Positions 42,643 to 51,996 are shown, counted from the first letter of the stretch. The stretch is 64,000 bases of DNA from JAEUMD01 sp050250815 (GCA_050250815.1 JBFWNY010000006.1:62001-126000), one strand, 5' to 3'. The notes: generated from the letters alone by a model not told the origin. Program-made: numbers and translations.

Positions 42643-43185
42643 TCACTCGATGATGACCAGCGGCTCGCCGAATTCGACTGGCTGACCGTTCTCGAACATG
42701 ATGGCGGTGACGGTGCCCGCCTTCGGCGCGGGTATCTGGTTCATCGTCTTCATCGCCTCGATGATCAGCAGCGGATCGCCCGTGTTGACGCGCTTGCCGA
42801 TTTCGATGAAGGGCGGAGCGCCGGGCTCGGGCGCGCGGTAGGCGGTGCCGACCATCGGCGATTTCACGGCGCCCGGGTGCTTTGCGGGATCTGCGCCATC
42901 GCCACCCGTGGCGGGCGCCGCGGTTGCCGGAGCTGCGGCGGCCGCTGCAGCAGGCGCGTAGGCGGGTGCCATCGCGCTGACCGTGAGCTGGCGGGCGACG
43001 CGGATGCGCAGGCCGCTCTTCTCGATCTCGATCTCCGAAAGCCCCGTCTCGTTCAGGAGTTCCGCAAGTTCGCGGATCATCTCCTTCTCGGGGCTTCCCT
43101 TCTGTTCAGCCGGTTTCTGGGTCATGCCCTTCGCTTCCTTGCCTTGCGGAGCCTTCTGCGCCGCGCGACCTTGAGATTTTCTCAT
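42643..43185 (-). CDS. accB: Acetyl-CoA carboxylase, biotin carboxyl carrier protein
   Basis: 180 residues. A basic N-terminus, an Ala/Pro-rich linker in the middle, and a C-terminal biotinyl domain with the biotin-attachment motif EAMKTMN (Lys near residue 145). The ATG overlaps the aroQ stop by 4 bases, so translation is coupled; an internal ATG at 43125 is an alternative start. Confidence 0.95.
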   Translation of the reverse strand: MRKSQGRAAQKAPQGKEAKGMTQKPAEQKGSPEKEMIRELAELLNETGLSEIEIEKSGLRIRVARQLTVSAMAPAYAPAAAAAAAPATAAPATGGDGADPAKHPGAVKSPMVGTAYRAPEPGAPPFIEIGKRVNTGDPLLIIEAMKTMNQIPAPKAGTVTAIMFENGQPVEFGEPLVIIE

Positions 43186-43640
43186 GCTGTCTTGCCTGCC
43201 GGCGGTGCGACGAGGTCTGCCATCGCCGCGATCGCCAGCTCGTAGCCTTTGGCGCCCAGCCCGCAGATGACGCCCTTGGCAGCGAGCGAGACGTAGGAGT
43301 GGTGCCGCATCGGTTCGCGGCGGAAAATGTTGGACAGGTGCACCTCGATGACGGGCAGCTCGGCGGCCTGCAGCGCGTCGAGCAGGGCGATGGAGGTGTG
43401 GGTGAGACCGCCGGCATTGACAATCAGGCCCGAGGCCTTCTCGCGCCCCTCTTGGACCCAGTCGATCAACTGGCCCTCGTGGTTGGACTGGTGGAAGACG
43501 ATCGTGAGCCCCAGTGCCGCCGCCGCTGTCTCTGTCCGCCTGCGCACGTCAGCAAGCGTCTCGCGGCCGTAGATGGCAGGCTCGCGCTGACCCAGCAGGT
43601 TGAGATTGGGTCCATTGAGGACGTAGACGGGTTTGGCCAT
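43182..43640 (-). CDS. aroQ: 3-dehydroquinate dehydratase, type II
   Basis: 152 residues. VLNGPNLNLLGQREPAIYG at the start holds the active-site Tyr and Asn, and HLSNIFRREPMRHHSYVS holds the catalytic His and Arg. It dehydrates 3-dehydroquinate in the shikimate pathway as a dodecamer. Part of the aroQ-accB-accC series; the 4-base overlap with accB is seen in related genomes. Confidence 0.96.
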   Translation of the reverse strand: MAKPVYVLNGPNLNLLGQREPAIYGRETLADVRRRTETAAAALGLTIVFHQSNHEGQLIDWVQEGREKASGLIVNAGGLTHTSIALLDALQAAELPVIEVHLSNIFRREPMRHHSYVSLAAKGVICGLGAKGYELAIAAMADLVAPPAGKTA

Positions 43641-43753
43641 TTAGCTTCGCTGGCGGTCCTGCGGCCGCGGCCGGCGCATCGGGATGGTGTGGAACTGCGG
43701 AACAAAAGAGCGTGGGGTAAGCGTCTGGAAAAAACCAGAGGCCCGTTTATCAG

Positions 43754-43776
43754 CTTTCCCTCCCAGGGGGAAGGGC
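43754..43776. repeat. Short palindromic intergenic sequence
   Basis: CTTTCCCTCCC followed after one base by GGGGGAAGGG forms an imperfect hairpin in the 299-base gap between aroQ and the DsbA-like gene. It resembles dispersed REP-like sequences of alphaproteobacterial genomes. Besides this and a terminator, that gap holds nothing I can support. Confidence 0.35.
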
Positions 43777-43880
43777 ACGGGCAACGCGGCTGTTGAAGGA
43801 GCCATGCCCAAAGCGCAGCAATACCAACGCGTTGCGTCCAAGCTACGGTGGTCCCTGCCCTGTGGGCTCAGCGGTAGACC

Positions 43881-43915
43881 AAAAAGGGGGCACGACCCTG
43901 CGGACGCACCCCCTT
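43881..43915 (-). terminator. Intrinsic terminator after the DsbA-like gene
   Basis: On the minus strand AAGGGGGTGCG pairs with CGTGCCCCCTT (11 bp with two G-U pairs) and runs into TTTTT at 43885-43881. It starts 25 bases after the stop at 43940, so the DsbA-like gene seems to be separately transcribed from aroQ-accB-accC. Confidence 0.7.
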
Positions 43916-43939
43916 CGAAATGACTGGCGTGTGAGCGGC

Positions 43940-44803
43940 TCAGCAGGTGGTGCAGCCCGCCTCGCGCACCTTGGCCACATCGCTCTTGAGCTGCTCGAAC
44001 AGATCCTGCGGCGCACCGGGGATAGAGCGGTTGCCGACGAGGAAGTGGGGCGTGCCGTTGATGCCGAGCGCCGCCGCCAGATCGTGAACCTTCTTGATCT
44101 CGTCGCTCACCGCCTGGGAATTCATGTCCGCCTTCACTTTGGCGATGTCGAGACCGACCTTCTCCGCGAGCTTTAGCGCACTCGCCTCGTTGGCCTGGCC
44201 CTTGTAGTTGATCATCGCGGTGTGGAATTCCCAGTACTTGCCCTGCAGGCGGGCGGCGAGCGCGACGCGCGCCGCTTCCTCGGACCCCTTGCTGAGGATT
44301 GGTAGCTCGCGGAAAACCACCTTCACCTTCTTGTCGCTCTCGATCAGCTTGGCGACGTCGGAGAAGCCGCGCTTGCAGTACCCGCAGTTGTAATCGAAGA
44401 ACTCGATCACGGTGACGTCGCCCTTGGGATTGCCGGCAACGGGTGCATCGGGATCGCGGTAGAGCTTCTCGGCATGAGCGGCGAGTGCGAGCTTCATGCG
44501 CTCGGCCTGGGCCTGCTCCATCTTGGTCTCGAGTGCCGCCTGAATCTCCAGGAAGACTTCCGGGTTGGCGAGCAGATAGTCCTTGATGATGCGCTCGATC
44601 TCGCCCTTCTGGGCCGGCGAGAACGTTGCTGCGGGCGCTGCGGAGGCTGCGGCCGGGGCCGCGGACTTGTCCTCGGCGTTGGCACCACCGATGGCAGGCA
44701 ACAGAAGCGCTCCGGCAACAGCGAGCCCGGCGATGGCGGGCGCGACAGGCACTGCGAAGCGACGCACCAGTGCGGCAAGGCCGCTCGTCTTCGATCTCAT
44801 CAT
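43940..44803 (-). CDS. DsbA-family periplasmic thiol-disulfide oxidoreductase
   Basis: 287 residues. An N-terminal signal or anchor helix (about 17-42), an Ala-rich linker and a helical segment precede a thioredoxin-fold domain with CGYC in FFDYNCGYCKRGF (about residues 135-147) and the cis-Pro loop GINGTPHFLVG. The protein resembles the Com1/ScsC-like group with an N-terminal coiled segment (about 65-110), which may oligomerise. Likely a disulfide oxidase or isomerase. It ends in GCTTC, adding two more cysteines at the C-terminus, which is unusual. ATG 44800 is an alternative start. Confidence 0.88.
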   Translation of the reverse strand: MMRSKTSGLAALVRRFAVPVAPAIAGLAVAGALLLPAIGGANAEDKSAAPAAASAAPAATFSPAQKGEIERIIKDYLLANPEVFLEIQAALETKMEQAQAERMKLALAAHAEKLYRDPDAPVAGNPKGDVTVIEFFDYNCGYCKRGFSDVAKLIESDKKVKVVFRELPILSKGSEEAARVALAARLQGKYWEFHTAMINYKGQANEASALKLAEKVGLDIAKVKADMNSQAVSDEIKKVHDLAAALGINGTPHFLVGNRSIPGAPQDLFEQLKSDVAKVREAGCTTC

Positions 44804-44911
44804 CTAGGTCTTGATCCTCACACGTGTGGATGCCGTTGGCTTGGGTCGCGCGAACCGGCGGCAGGGTTCATTCCGTCGCGCGAAAATAGCGTTCTCCGCC
44901 GGAGCTAACCA

Positions 44912-46336
44912 TCACGTTTCCGGCTTGTAGTTGATGATGTCATCGCTGCGCAACCACTCGGGCGTGCCCTTGCGGAGCTGGCGCTGGGCACGGCGCGCGA
45001 AGATTTGCGCCTGTTTGACGTTGCCCTCGAGGAAATAGGCCTGGGCGGTCTCGGCGTCCGCCTGCGGCAGCTTGCCCTGCTTGTAGTAAGCGGTCGCAAG
45101 CAGGCGATGGCCGGTCGGATTTGCATCCTCGATCAGGGCCTTACGCAGCAGGGAAACCGACTCGGCGATGGCCGTATCGTCGCCCAGGCTTTGCAAGGCG
45201 GTCGCCAGCTCGATCTGCATCAGCGTCGGGCTGTCGGTAAGGGCGATGGCCTTGCGCAATGGTCCGATCGCCTGCTTAGCGCGACCCGACCGCATCAGCA
45301 GATCGCCCTTCAGCTCGTGGAAATAGGCGTAATCTGGCTTCTCGCGGATGAGGCTTTCGGTGTCGGCGACCGCCTGCTCTACGGCTTGGTTACCACCCAT
45401 GAAGAAGCGCGCAATCGTGCGCGCGTAACGTGCCGGCAGGCTCTTGTCACGGTCAGGGTAACGGTTGAAGACAGTGCGCGGGTTTTCCAGATAGCCCGAC
45501 AGCTTGGCTCGCATGAGGTTGTGCCGCAGCAGCAGGTCGGCAGAATCCTTCTTGCCGTAGTGCGGACTGGCGCGAACGAGTTCGCGCAGGCGCGCCAGAC
45601 GATCGGAAGCGACGGGGTGCGAGCGCGCGAACGTGTCCTTGTGCGTGTCGGAGATGTACTCCTGCTGGGCGAACCGCTCGAACGTCTCGAGCATGCCCAG
45701 ACCGGACTGGCCGGTGGCATTGAGATACTTGAGGCCCGCCTGGTCGGCGGCCGACTCCTGCGAGCGGCGCTCCGCCAGCAGCGAACGCATGATCAGCTCG
45801 GAGCCTCCCTGCAACACCGCCTGACCGGCATTGCCGATGTCACGCCCCGTGTCACCACCCGCCGCGGCGCCGCCGATCAGCGCGCCGATGCCGAGAATTT
45901 GCGCGAGCAGGATCTTGGTCTGGTCACGTGCGATGCGCGTGCGCAGCGCTGCCATGTGACCGCCCGCGATGTGACCCGTCTCGTGAGCCAGAACGCCGAT
46001 CACCTGATTGGGCGTTTCGGACTGCAGCAGCGCACCGGTGTGCACATACACGTTGCGGCCGTCGACGACGAAAGCGTTGAAGGCGTCGTTGCGCACGATG
46101 CGGATGGCGACTCGGCCTGAGCCTAGTCCCGCGGCGCGGAAGATGGGACGCGCATATTCGTTCAGAAGGCTCTCGATTTCCGCATCGCGGATCATCGGCA
46201 GCCCTTGCGCCTGCGCGTCGGCGGGCAGCGCGACACCAATGGCCAGCGCCACCGCAGCAGCGAGCTTTGCTCCGCGCACCCAGAGGTGGCGAAGCGGATA
46301 TTCAGGTCGCGACATGGTTGACGGGGCCGAAGTCAT
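44912..46336 (-). CDS. M48-family metalloprotease with TPR domain (BepA-like)
   Basis: 474 residues. A signal peptide (hydrophobic core about 24-38, ending ADAQAQ) is followed by a zinc protease domain with HETGH (about 118-122) and the third ligand in RSQESAADQAG (about 187). The C-terminal half has tetratricopeptide repeats (from about 320: YFHELKGDLLMRSGRAKQAI and later repeats). This order matches BepA, which checks outer-membrane protein assembly in the periplasm. ATG 46336 is used; ATG 46315 is an alternative, and the frame from 46444 is not supported. Confidence 0.88.
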   Translation of the reverse strand: MTSAPSTMSRPEYPLRHLWVRGAKLAAAVALAIGVALPADAQAQGLPMIRDAEIESLLNEYARPIFRAAGLGSGRVAIRIVRNDAFNAFVVDGRNVYVHTGALLQSETPNQVIGVLAHETGHIAGGHMAALRTRIARDQTKILLAQILGIGALIGGAAAGGDTGRDIGNAGQAVLQGGSELIMRSLLAERRSQESAADQAGLKYLNATGQSGLGMLETFERFAQQEYISDTHKDTFARSHPVASDRLARLRELVRASPHYGKKDSADLLLRHNLMRAKLSGYLENPRTVFNRYPDRDKSLPARYARTIARFFMGGNQAVEQAVADTESLIREKPDYAYFHELKGDLLMRSGRAKQAIGPLRKAIALTDSPTLMQIELATALQSLGDDTAIAESVSLLRKALIEDANPTGHRLLATAYYKQGKLPQADAETAQAYFLEGNVKQAQIFARRAQRQLRKGTPEWLRSDDIINYKPET

Positions 46337-46615
46337 GGGCGGAGCTTCGTCGTTCCTCAATGGTCGGTCGCGGCACGGCCCTTCGGCGTTGCGCGACAGA
46401 ACTCTTGCGGCGGCTGCCGGTGCTTCGAGCGCGACACTAGACACCGCTCATGCGCGGGTCAACGCGACGCCCGATGACATCTCTGTAACGTTAGGCCGCG
46501 CTCCGCCGCGCCATACCGAACATCGCCGTCATTGGGGCATCACGAAGGCATTGACGCCACCGCGGCAGAGCGGGCAAGGCTCTGAGATGGGGTTGTTTCT
46601 TTCGGGGATTTGGGG

Positions 46616-47836
46616 ATGAACGGCGGGAATGAGGCGGGCACGGCCGATCCGGACCAGGCGCTGCGACGCCTCGCCGCGCGCCGCAGCGAGATCGACAGCT
46701 TCATCGTGATGGACGTGATGAGCCGCGCCGCCGAGGCCGAGGCCGCCGGCCGCCGTATCGTGCATATGGAAGTCGGCCAACCCGGTACCGCCGCGCCGCT
46801 GGCTGCACGTAATGCCGCAAAGGCGGCCATCGATGCCGGACCGCTCGGCTACACGCTGGCACTTGGCAGGCGCGAGCTGCGCGAGCGCATTGCCCGGCAC
46901 TATGTCGACGCCTATGGCGTCACCGTCTCTCCTGATCGCGTGGTTGTGACAACGGGCTCGTCGGCGGCCTTCGTGCTGTCGTTCCTCGCGCTGTTCGATC
47001 CAGGCGCGCGGGTTGCATTGCCCGAGCCCGGCTACCCCTGCTACCGCCACATCCTCACGGCACTGGGACAGGTGCCAGTCGGCATCGGCACGGGGCCCGA
47101 CAATCGCTGGATGCCGTCAGCGGCCGACATCGAGCGGCTGCACGCGGACGGTGGCGGTCTCGACGGCGTGTTGATAGCGAGCCCCGCGAACCCCACCGGC
47201 ACGATGCTCGAGCCGGACCGCCTGCGTGAAATCGCGCAGACTTGCGAGCGGCATGGCATCTGGTTCATTTCCGATGAGATCTACCACGGCCTGACCTACG
47301 GTCTGCCCGCGGCCACCGCGCTCGCCTATTCGGACGAGGCGGTCGTCATCAACAGCTTCTCGAAATACTTCTCGATGACCGGCTGGCGCATCGGCTGGAT
47401 GATTGTGCCGCAGCGGCTCGTGCGCACCATCGAGCGACTAGCGCAGAACCTCTATATCGCGCCGCCAGCCGTGTCTCAGGTGGCGGCGCTGGGCGCGTTC
47501 GACGCGCGCGATGAGCTGGAGCGCAATCGCGCTGTTTACGAGCGCAATCGCGCGCTGTTGATCAACGGGTTGCCCCGCGTCGGTTTCGACCGCATCGCGC
47601 CCGCAGACGGTGCGTTCTATCTCTATTGCGATGTTTCGCACCTGACCGACGACAGCCTTGCTTTCGCGACGGCGATGCTCGAAGCCACGGGTGTCGCAAT
47701 CACGCCCGGCATCGACTTCGATGCCGCGCGCGGCCGGCAATTCGTCCGCTTCTCCTACGCGGGGCCGACCGCCGAGATGGAGGAAGCCCTGCGACGCCTT
47801 TCGGGGTGGAGCGCGCTGAGGGGAACTCGCGCCTAG
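46616..47836 (+). CDS. Class I/II pyridoxal-phosphate aminotransferase
   Basis: 406 residues. Fold type I motifs: SPANPTGTMLEPD (substrate/PLP Asn), FISDEIYHGLTYG (Asp and Tyr) and the PLP lysine in NSFSKYFSMTGWRIGW; the carboxylate-binding Arg lies near the C-terminus in QFVRFSYA. Likely an aspartate- or aromatic-type transaminase; the exact substrate cannot be read. ATG 46616 is chosen over TTG 46610. It is divergent from the M48 gene across about 280 bases and its stop overlaps the convergent maeB stop by 4 bases. Confidence 0.85.
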   Translation: MNGGNEAGTADPDQALRRLAARRSEIDSFIVMDVMSRAAEAEAAGRRIVHMEVGQPGTAAPLAARNAAKAAIDAGPLGYTLALGRRELRERIARHYVDAYGVTVSPDRVVVTTGSSAAFVLSFLALFDPGARVALPEPGYPCYRHILTALGQVPVGIGTGPDNRWMPSAADIERLHADGGGLDGVLIASPANPTGTMLEPDRLREIAQTCERHGIWFISDEIYHGLTYGLPAATALAYSDEAVVINSFSKYFSMTGWRIGWMIVPQRLVRTIERLAQNLYIAPPAVSQVAALGAFDARDELERNRAVYERNRALLINGLPRVGFDRIAPADGAFYLYCDVSHLTDDSLAFATAMLEATGVAITPGIDFDAARGRQFVRFSYAGPTAEMEEALRRLSGWSALRGTRA

Positions 47837-50112
47837 GCGTCCAGCCTGGCCGCATCCACCGCCGCCAGGGCCGCCATGTTGACGACGCGCCGCGAGGAGG
47901 CCGTCGGCTCCAGGATGTGCGCTGGCTTGGTGGTCCCCAGCAGCACCGGGCCCACCGTGATGTTGTTGGACGACGTTACCTTGAGCAGGTTGTAGGCGAT
48001 GTTGGCGGCATCGACTGATGGCATCACCAGCAGGTTGGCCTCGTGGGTCAGCCGCGTATCGGGCATCAACTGCTCGAGAACGGAGTGGGTGAGCGCCGCA
48101 TCGCCGCGCATCTCGCCGTCGACCTCGAGCTCCGGCGCCCGCTCAGCCAATATCGCCGCTGCGCGCCGCATCTTGATCGCTTCGGGCGCATCCGAACTGC
48201 CGAAGCTCGAATGCGACAGCAATGCGACACGCGGGACCAGACCGAAGCGGCGTACCTCATCGGCCGCCAGCAGCGTCATTTCTGCGATCTGATCCGCGGT
48301 CGGGTCGCGGTTAACATAGGTGTCGCAGATGAACAGCTGCCGCTCGGTCAGCAGCAGCATGTTCATGGCCGCGAGCGTGGTGACGCCGGGTCGCTTGGGA
48401 ATCACCTCCTCGATGTAGCGCAGGTGCTCCTCGTAGGTGCCGCGCATGCCGCACAGCATGGCGTCCACATAGCCGCGGCGCAGGTACATCGCGGCGATGA
48501 GCGTCTGCCGCGAGCGCATCTTCTCGCGCGCCATGGCGAGCGTCACGCCCGAGCGCTTCATCAACTCGAAGTACTCGGTCTCCACGTCCTGCTGCTGGTG
48601 GCTCGACTGGCCGTGGATGATCTCCATGCTGCGGCCGGACTCGAGCCGCAGGCCAAGTTGCTTGACGCGCTGGTTGATGACGTAGTCGCGGCCGACAAGC
48701 ACGGGATGGCCGATCCTCTCGTCCACCAGGACCTGCGCGGCGCGCAGCACGCGCTCGTCCTCGCCCTCCGCAAAGACAATTCGCTTCAGACTTCGCTTGG
48801 CCGCATCGAGCACCGGCTTCATCGCCGGGCCAGAGCGATAGACGAAGCGGGCGAGCCGCTGGCGGTAGGCCTCAATATCGTCGATCGGCCTCGTTGCCAC
48901 GCCGCTCTTCATCGCCGCCTCCGCGACGGCGGGGGCGATGCGCTCGATGAGGCGCGGGTCGAATGGTGTCGGAATGAGATAGTCGGGCCCGAACGACTTC
49001 TGCTCCGCGCCGTAGGCCGAGGCGACGACGTCGGACACTTCAGCGCGCGCAAGTTCCGCGATGGCATCGACGGCGGCGACCTTCATCGCCTCGGTAATGC
49101 CAGTGGCACCCACATCGAGCGCGCCGCGGAAGATGAAGGGGAAGCACAGGACGTTGTTGACCTGGTTGGGATAGTCGGAGCGGCCGGTGCAGATGAGCGC
49201 GTCGGGCCGCACCTCGCGGGCAAGCTCCGGCCTGATCTCGGGTTCGGGGTTGGCGAGTGCCATCACGATTGGCATTTCAGCCATCGATTGCAGCATCTCG
49301 GGCTTCAGGATGCCGCCTGCGGACAGGCCGAGGAAGATGTCGGCACCTTCGAGGATTTCGGCGAGCGTGCGCTTCGCCGTCTTTTGGGCGAAGCGCGCCT
49401 TGTACTCGTCCATCAATTCCTGGCGGCCCTCATAGACCACGCCGGCGATGTCGGAGATGGTGATGTTCTCGCGCTTGAGTCCGAGCGAAACGAGCAGGTC
49501 GAGGCAGGCGAGCGCTGCCGCACCGGCGCCCGAGCCGGCAAGCTTCACTTGCCCGATGTCCTTGCCGACGAGCGACAGCGCGTTGCGGATCGCCGCGGCG
49601 ACGATGATGGCCGTGCCGTGCTGGTCGTCGTGGAAAACGGGGATGCTCATCCGGTCGCGTAGCTTGCGCTCGACGATGAAGCATTCCGGGGCCTTGATGT
49701 CCTCCAGGTTGATGCCGCCGAACGTCGGTTCGAGCGCGGCGACGACCTCGACGAGGCGGTCGGGATCGCTTTCGGCGACCTCTATGTCGAACACGTCGAT
49801 ACCCGCGAACTTCTTGAACAGGCACCCCTTGCCTTCCATCACCGGCTTGCCGGCGAGCGGGCCGATGTTGCCCAGGCCGAGCACGGCGGTGCCGTTCGTC
49901 ACGACGCCAACGAGGTTCGATCGCGCGGTCAGGCTAGCGGCCTCGGACGGATCCTGGTGGATCGCCGTGCAGGCGTAGGCCACGCCGGGCGAATAGGCGA
50001 GCGACAGATCGATCTGGTTAGTGAGCCCCTTGGTGGGCGTGACCGAGATCTTGCCCGGCGTCGGCAACCGATGATACTCGAGCGCGGCTTGGCGCAGCTT
50101 CTCTTCCATCAT
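47833..50112 (-). CDS. maeB: NADP-dependent malic enzyme with phosphotransacetylase-like domain
   Basis: 759 residues. Malic enzyme half (about 1-430): DLSLAYSPGVAYAC, VTNGTAVLGLGNIGPLAGKPVMEGK (in part) and the NAD(P) fold around GSGAGAAALACLDLL. The C-terminal 320 residues are a Pta-like domain (from about 440: FAEGEDERVLRAAQ), which in this family binds acetyl-CoA and regulates activity rather than making acetyl phosphate. It decarboxylates malate to pyruvate. Its place downstream of the PDH genes and the dicarboxylate transporter fits growth on C4 acids. ATG 50109 is an alternative start. Confidence 0.95.
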   Translation of the reverse strand: MMEEKLRQAALEYHRLPTPGKISVTPTKGLTNQIDLSLAYSPGVAYACTAIHQDPSEAASLTARSNLVGVVTNGTAVLGLGNIGPLAGKPVMEGKGCLFKKFAGIDVFDIEVAESDPDRLVEVVAALEPTFGGINLEDIKAPECFIVERKLRDRMSIPVFHDDQHGTAIIVAAAIRNALSLVGKDIGQVKLAGSGAGAAALACLDLLVSLGLKRENITISDIAGVVYEGRQELMDEYKARFAQKTAKRTLAEILEGADIFLGLSAGGILKPEMLQSMAEMPIVMALANPEPEIRPELAREVRPDALICTGRSDYPNQVNNVLCFPFIFRGALDVGATGITEAMKVAAVDAIAELARAEVSDVVASAYGAEQKSFGPDYLIPTPFDPRLIERIAPAVAEAAMKSGVATRPIDDIEAYRQRLARFVYRSGPAMKPVLDAAKRSLKRIVFAEGEDERVLRAAQVLVDERIGHPVLVGRDYVINQRVKQLGLRLESGRSMEIIHGQSSHQQQDVETEYFELMKRSGVTLAMAREKMRSRQTLIAAMYLRRGYVDAMLCGMRGTYEEHLRYIEEVIPKRPGVTTLAAMNMLLLTERQLFICDTYVNRDPTADQIAEMTLLAADEVRRFGLVPRVALLSHSSFGSSDAPEAIKMRRAAAILAERAPELEVDGEMRGDAALTHSVLEQLMPDTRLTHEANLLVMPSVDAANIAYNLLKVTSSNNITVGPVLLGTTKPAHILEPTASSRRVVNMAALAAVDAARLDA

Positions 50113-50186
50113 GTCCTCACTTGCCGACCGAATGGTGCGGCTTCGACATTCGTTCGGGTCGGGAGCGATTTTTCGCGCGGCGTGGC

Positions 50187-50231
50187 GTCACCCTTACCCC
50201 GACCGTCTTCCCGCAAGCGGAGAGCGGGAGG
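50187..50231. repeat. REP-like palindrome between lpd and maeB
   Basis: Directly after the lpd stop, minus strand CCTCCCGC, a 9-base loop and GCGGGAAG form a stem with one mismatch, followed by GGTCGGGGTAAGGG. The pattern closely recalls the dispersed hairpin-plus-GGTCGGGGTGAGGG sequences common in alphaproteobacterial intergenic DNA. It may also stabilise the 3' end of the PDH transcript. Confidence 0.55.
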
Positions 50232-51980
50232 CTATTTCTTTCGTTGAGGCGGGAGGTCTGTGCAGGATCCGTGAGCGACCTCGGCAGCCATGCCGATCGA
50301 TTCACCCAGTGTCGGATGAGGATGGATGGTCTTGCCGATGTCGACGGCGTCCGCGCCCATCTCGATGGCCAGGCAAACCTCGCCGATGAGATCGCCCGCG
50401 TGCGTGCCGACGATGCCGCCGCCGATGCAGCGATGAGTGTCGGCGTCGAAGATGAGCTTGGTGAAGCCTTCGTCACGGCCGTTGGCGATGGCGCGCCCCG
50501 AAGCCGCCCATGGGAACACCGCCTTCTCGATTTTCACGCCCCTGGCCTTGGCCTCCGTCTCGGTCATGCCCGCCCAGGCGATCTCCGGATCGGTGTAGGC
50601 GACGGACGGGATCTGGCGTGCGTCGAAGAACGACTTCTGGCCCGCGGCCGCCTCGGCCGCCACATGCGCCTCGTGCACGGCCTTGTGCGCGAGCATGGGC
50701 TGCCCGACGATGTCGCCGATGGCGAAGATGTGTTCGACGTTGGTGCGCTGCTGCTTGTCGACCTCGATGAAGCCGCGGTCGGTGACGGCGACGCCGGCCT
50801 TCTCCGCTGCGATCAGCTTGCCGTTGGGCGAGCGGCCGACCGCGACCAGCACCATGTCGTAGACCTGCGGCGCGGGCGGGGCCTTCTCGCCTTCGAACGT
50901 CACGTGGATGCCGTCGTCCTTGGCCTGCACTCCGGTCGTGCGCGTCTTCAGCATGACGGCGTCGAAGCGCGGCGCGTTGACCTTCTCCCACACCTTGACG
51001 AGATCACGGTCGGCGCCAGGCATGAGACCGTCGAGCATCTCCACGACATCGACGCGGGCGCCGAGCGTGGAATAGACGGTGGCCATCTCGAGCCCGATGA
51101 TGCCGCCGCCGATCACCAGCATGCGTTTGGGTATCGCGCGCAGCTCCAGCGCGCCCGTCGAATCGACGATGCGCGGATCCTGGGGGATGAAGGGCAGGTT
51201 CACGGCTTCCGAGCCCGCCGCGATGATGGCGTGCTCGAAGCGCACGACCTTGCTGCCCGAGCCGTCCGACAGCGTCACCTCGATGTGATGGGGATCGAGG
51301 AAGCGGCCGGTGCCGGTGACGACGGTGACCTTGCGCGCCTTTGCCATGCCGGCGAGCCCGGTGGTGAGTTTGCCGACCACCTTCTCCTTGTGCTTGCGCA
51401 AGGTGGCGATGTCGATCTGCGGCGCGGCGTAGGTGATGCCATGCGCGGCCATCGCCTTCACCTCGTCCATGATGGCCGCGGTGTGAAGCAGCGCCTTGGA
51501 GGGGATGCAGCCGACGTTGAGGCAGACGCCGCCAAGTACGCTCCAGCGCTCAACAAGCACGGTGGTCAATCCCAGGTCGGCGGCGCGGAAGGCCGCCGAG
51601 TAGCCGCCGGGTCCGGCGCCGAGCACCATCATCTGACATTGAAGGTCGGCGCCGCCCGCGTGCTTTGAAGCTTGTGGTGCGGGCGTGCTGGGCGCCGCCG
51701 GCGCGGCAGCCGCCGCCGCGGCCGGCGCGGTGGCGGCGGCGCCAGCACCTTCCAGCGTCAGGATGACGGCTCCTTCCGACACCTTGTCGCCGATGGCGAC
51801 CTTCACCTCGACGACCTTGCCGGTCTCGGGCGATGGTACGTCCATCGTCGCCTTGTCGCTTTCGAGCGTGATGAGCGCGTCCTCCGCCTTCACCGTATCG
51901 CCCGGCTTCACCAGGATCTCGATGACGGGAACGTTCTTGAAGTCGCCGATGTCGGGGACGCGGATTTCCTTGACTGCCAT
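50232..51980 (-). CDS. lpdA: Dihydrolipoyl dehydrogenase with N-terminal lipoyl domain (E3)
   Basis: 582 residues. Residues 1-75 are a lipoyl domain with ESDKATMDV (lipoyl Lys near 42); an Ala/Pro-rich linker follows; the flavoprotein begins near 115 with VLGAGPGGYSAAFRAADLG, the redox disulfide in GGVCLNVGCIPSK, an NAD domain (VIGGGIIGLEMATVYS) and the dimer-interface HAHPT-type ending seen here as TIHPHPTLGES. E3 reoxidises dihydrolipoamide with NAD+. GGGAGA lies 8 bases before ATG 51980, 16 bases after the aceF stop. Confidence 0.95.
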   Translation of the reverse strand: MAVKEIRVPDIGDFKNVPVIEILVKPGDTVKAEDALITLESDKATMDVPSPETGKVVEVKVAIGDKVSEGAVILTLEGAGAAATAPAAAAAAAPAAPSTPAPQASKHAGGADLQCQMMVLGAGPGGYSAAFRAADLGLTTVLVERWSVLGGVCLNVGCIPSKALLHTAAIMDEVKAMAAHGITYAAPQIDIATLRKHKEKVVGKLTTGLAGMAKARKVTVVTGTGRFLDPHHIEVTLSDGSGSKVVRFEHAIIAAGSEAVNLPFIPQDPRIVDSTGALELRAIPKRMLVIGGGIIGLEMATVYSTLGARVDVVEMLDGLMPGADRDLVKVWEKVNAPRFDAVMLKTRTTGVQAKDDGIHVTFEGEKAPPAPQVYDMVLVAVGRSPNGKLIAAEKAGVAVTDRGFIEVDKQQRTNVEHIFAIGDIVGQPMLAHKAVHEAHVAAEAAAGQKSFFDARQIPSVAYTDPEIAWAGMTETEAKARGVKIEKAVFPWAASGRAIANGRDEGFTKLIFDADTHRCIGGGIVGTHAGDLIGEVCLAIEMGADAVDIGKTIHPHPTLGESIGMAAEVAHGSCTDLPPQRKK

Positions 51981-51996
51981 GGGTACCGTCTCCCGC

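Noticed and set aside
44819..44828. CACACGTGTG palindrome upstream of the DsbA-like gene
   Set aside because: Perfect but short, lies directly beside the start codon, and matches no regulator I can name with confidence.
48043..49662. 539-residue open frame antisense to maeB
   Set aside because: Shadow frame of a GC-rich gene with unnatural Arg/His/Gly composition and no motif.
50121..51668. 515-residue open frame antisense to lpdA
   Set aside because: Shadow of the flavoprotein frame; low-complexity, no start site.
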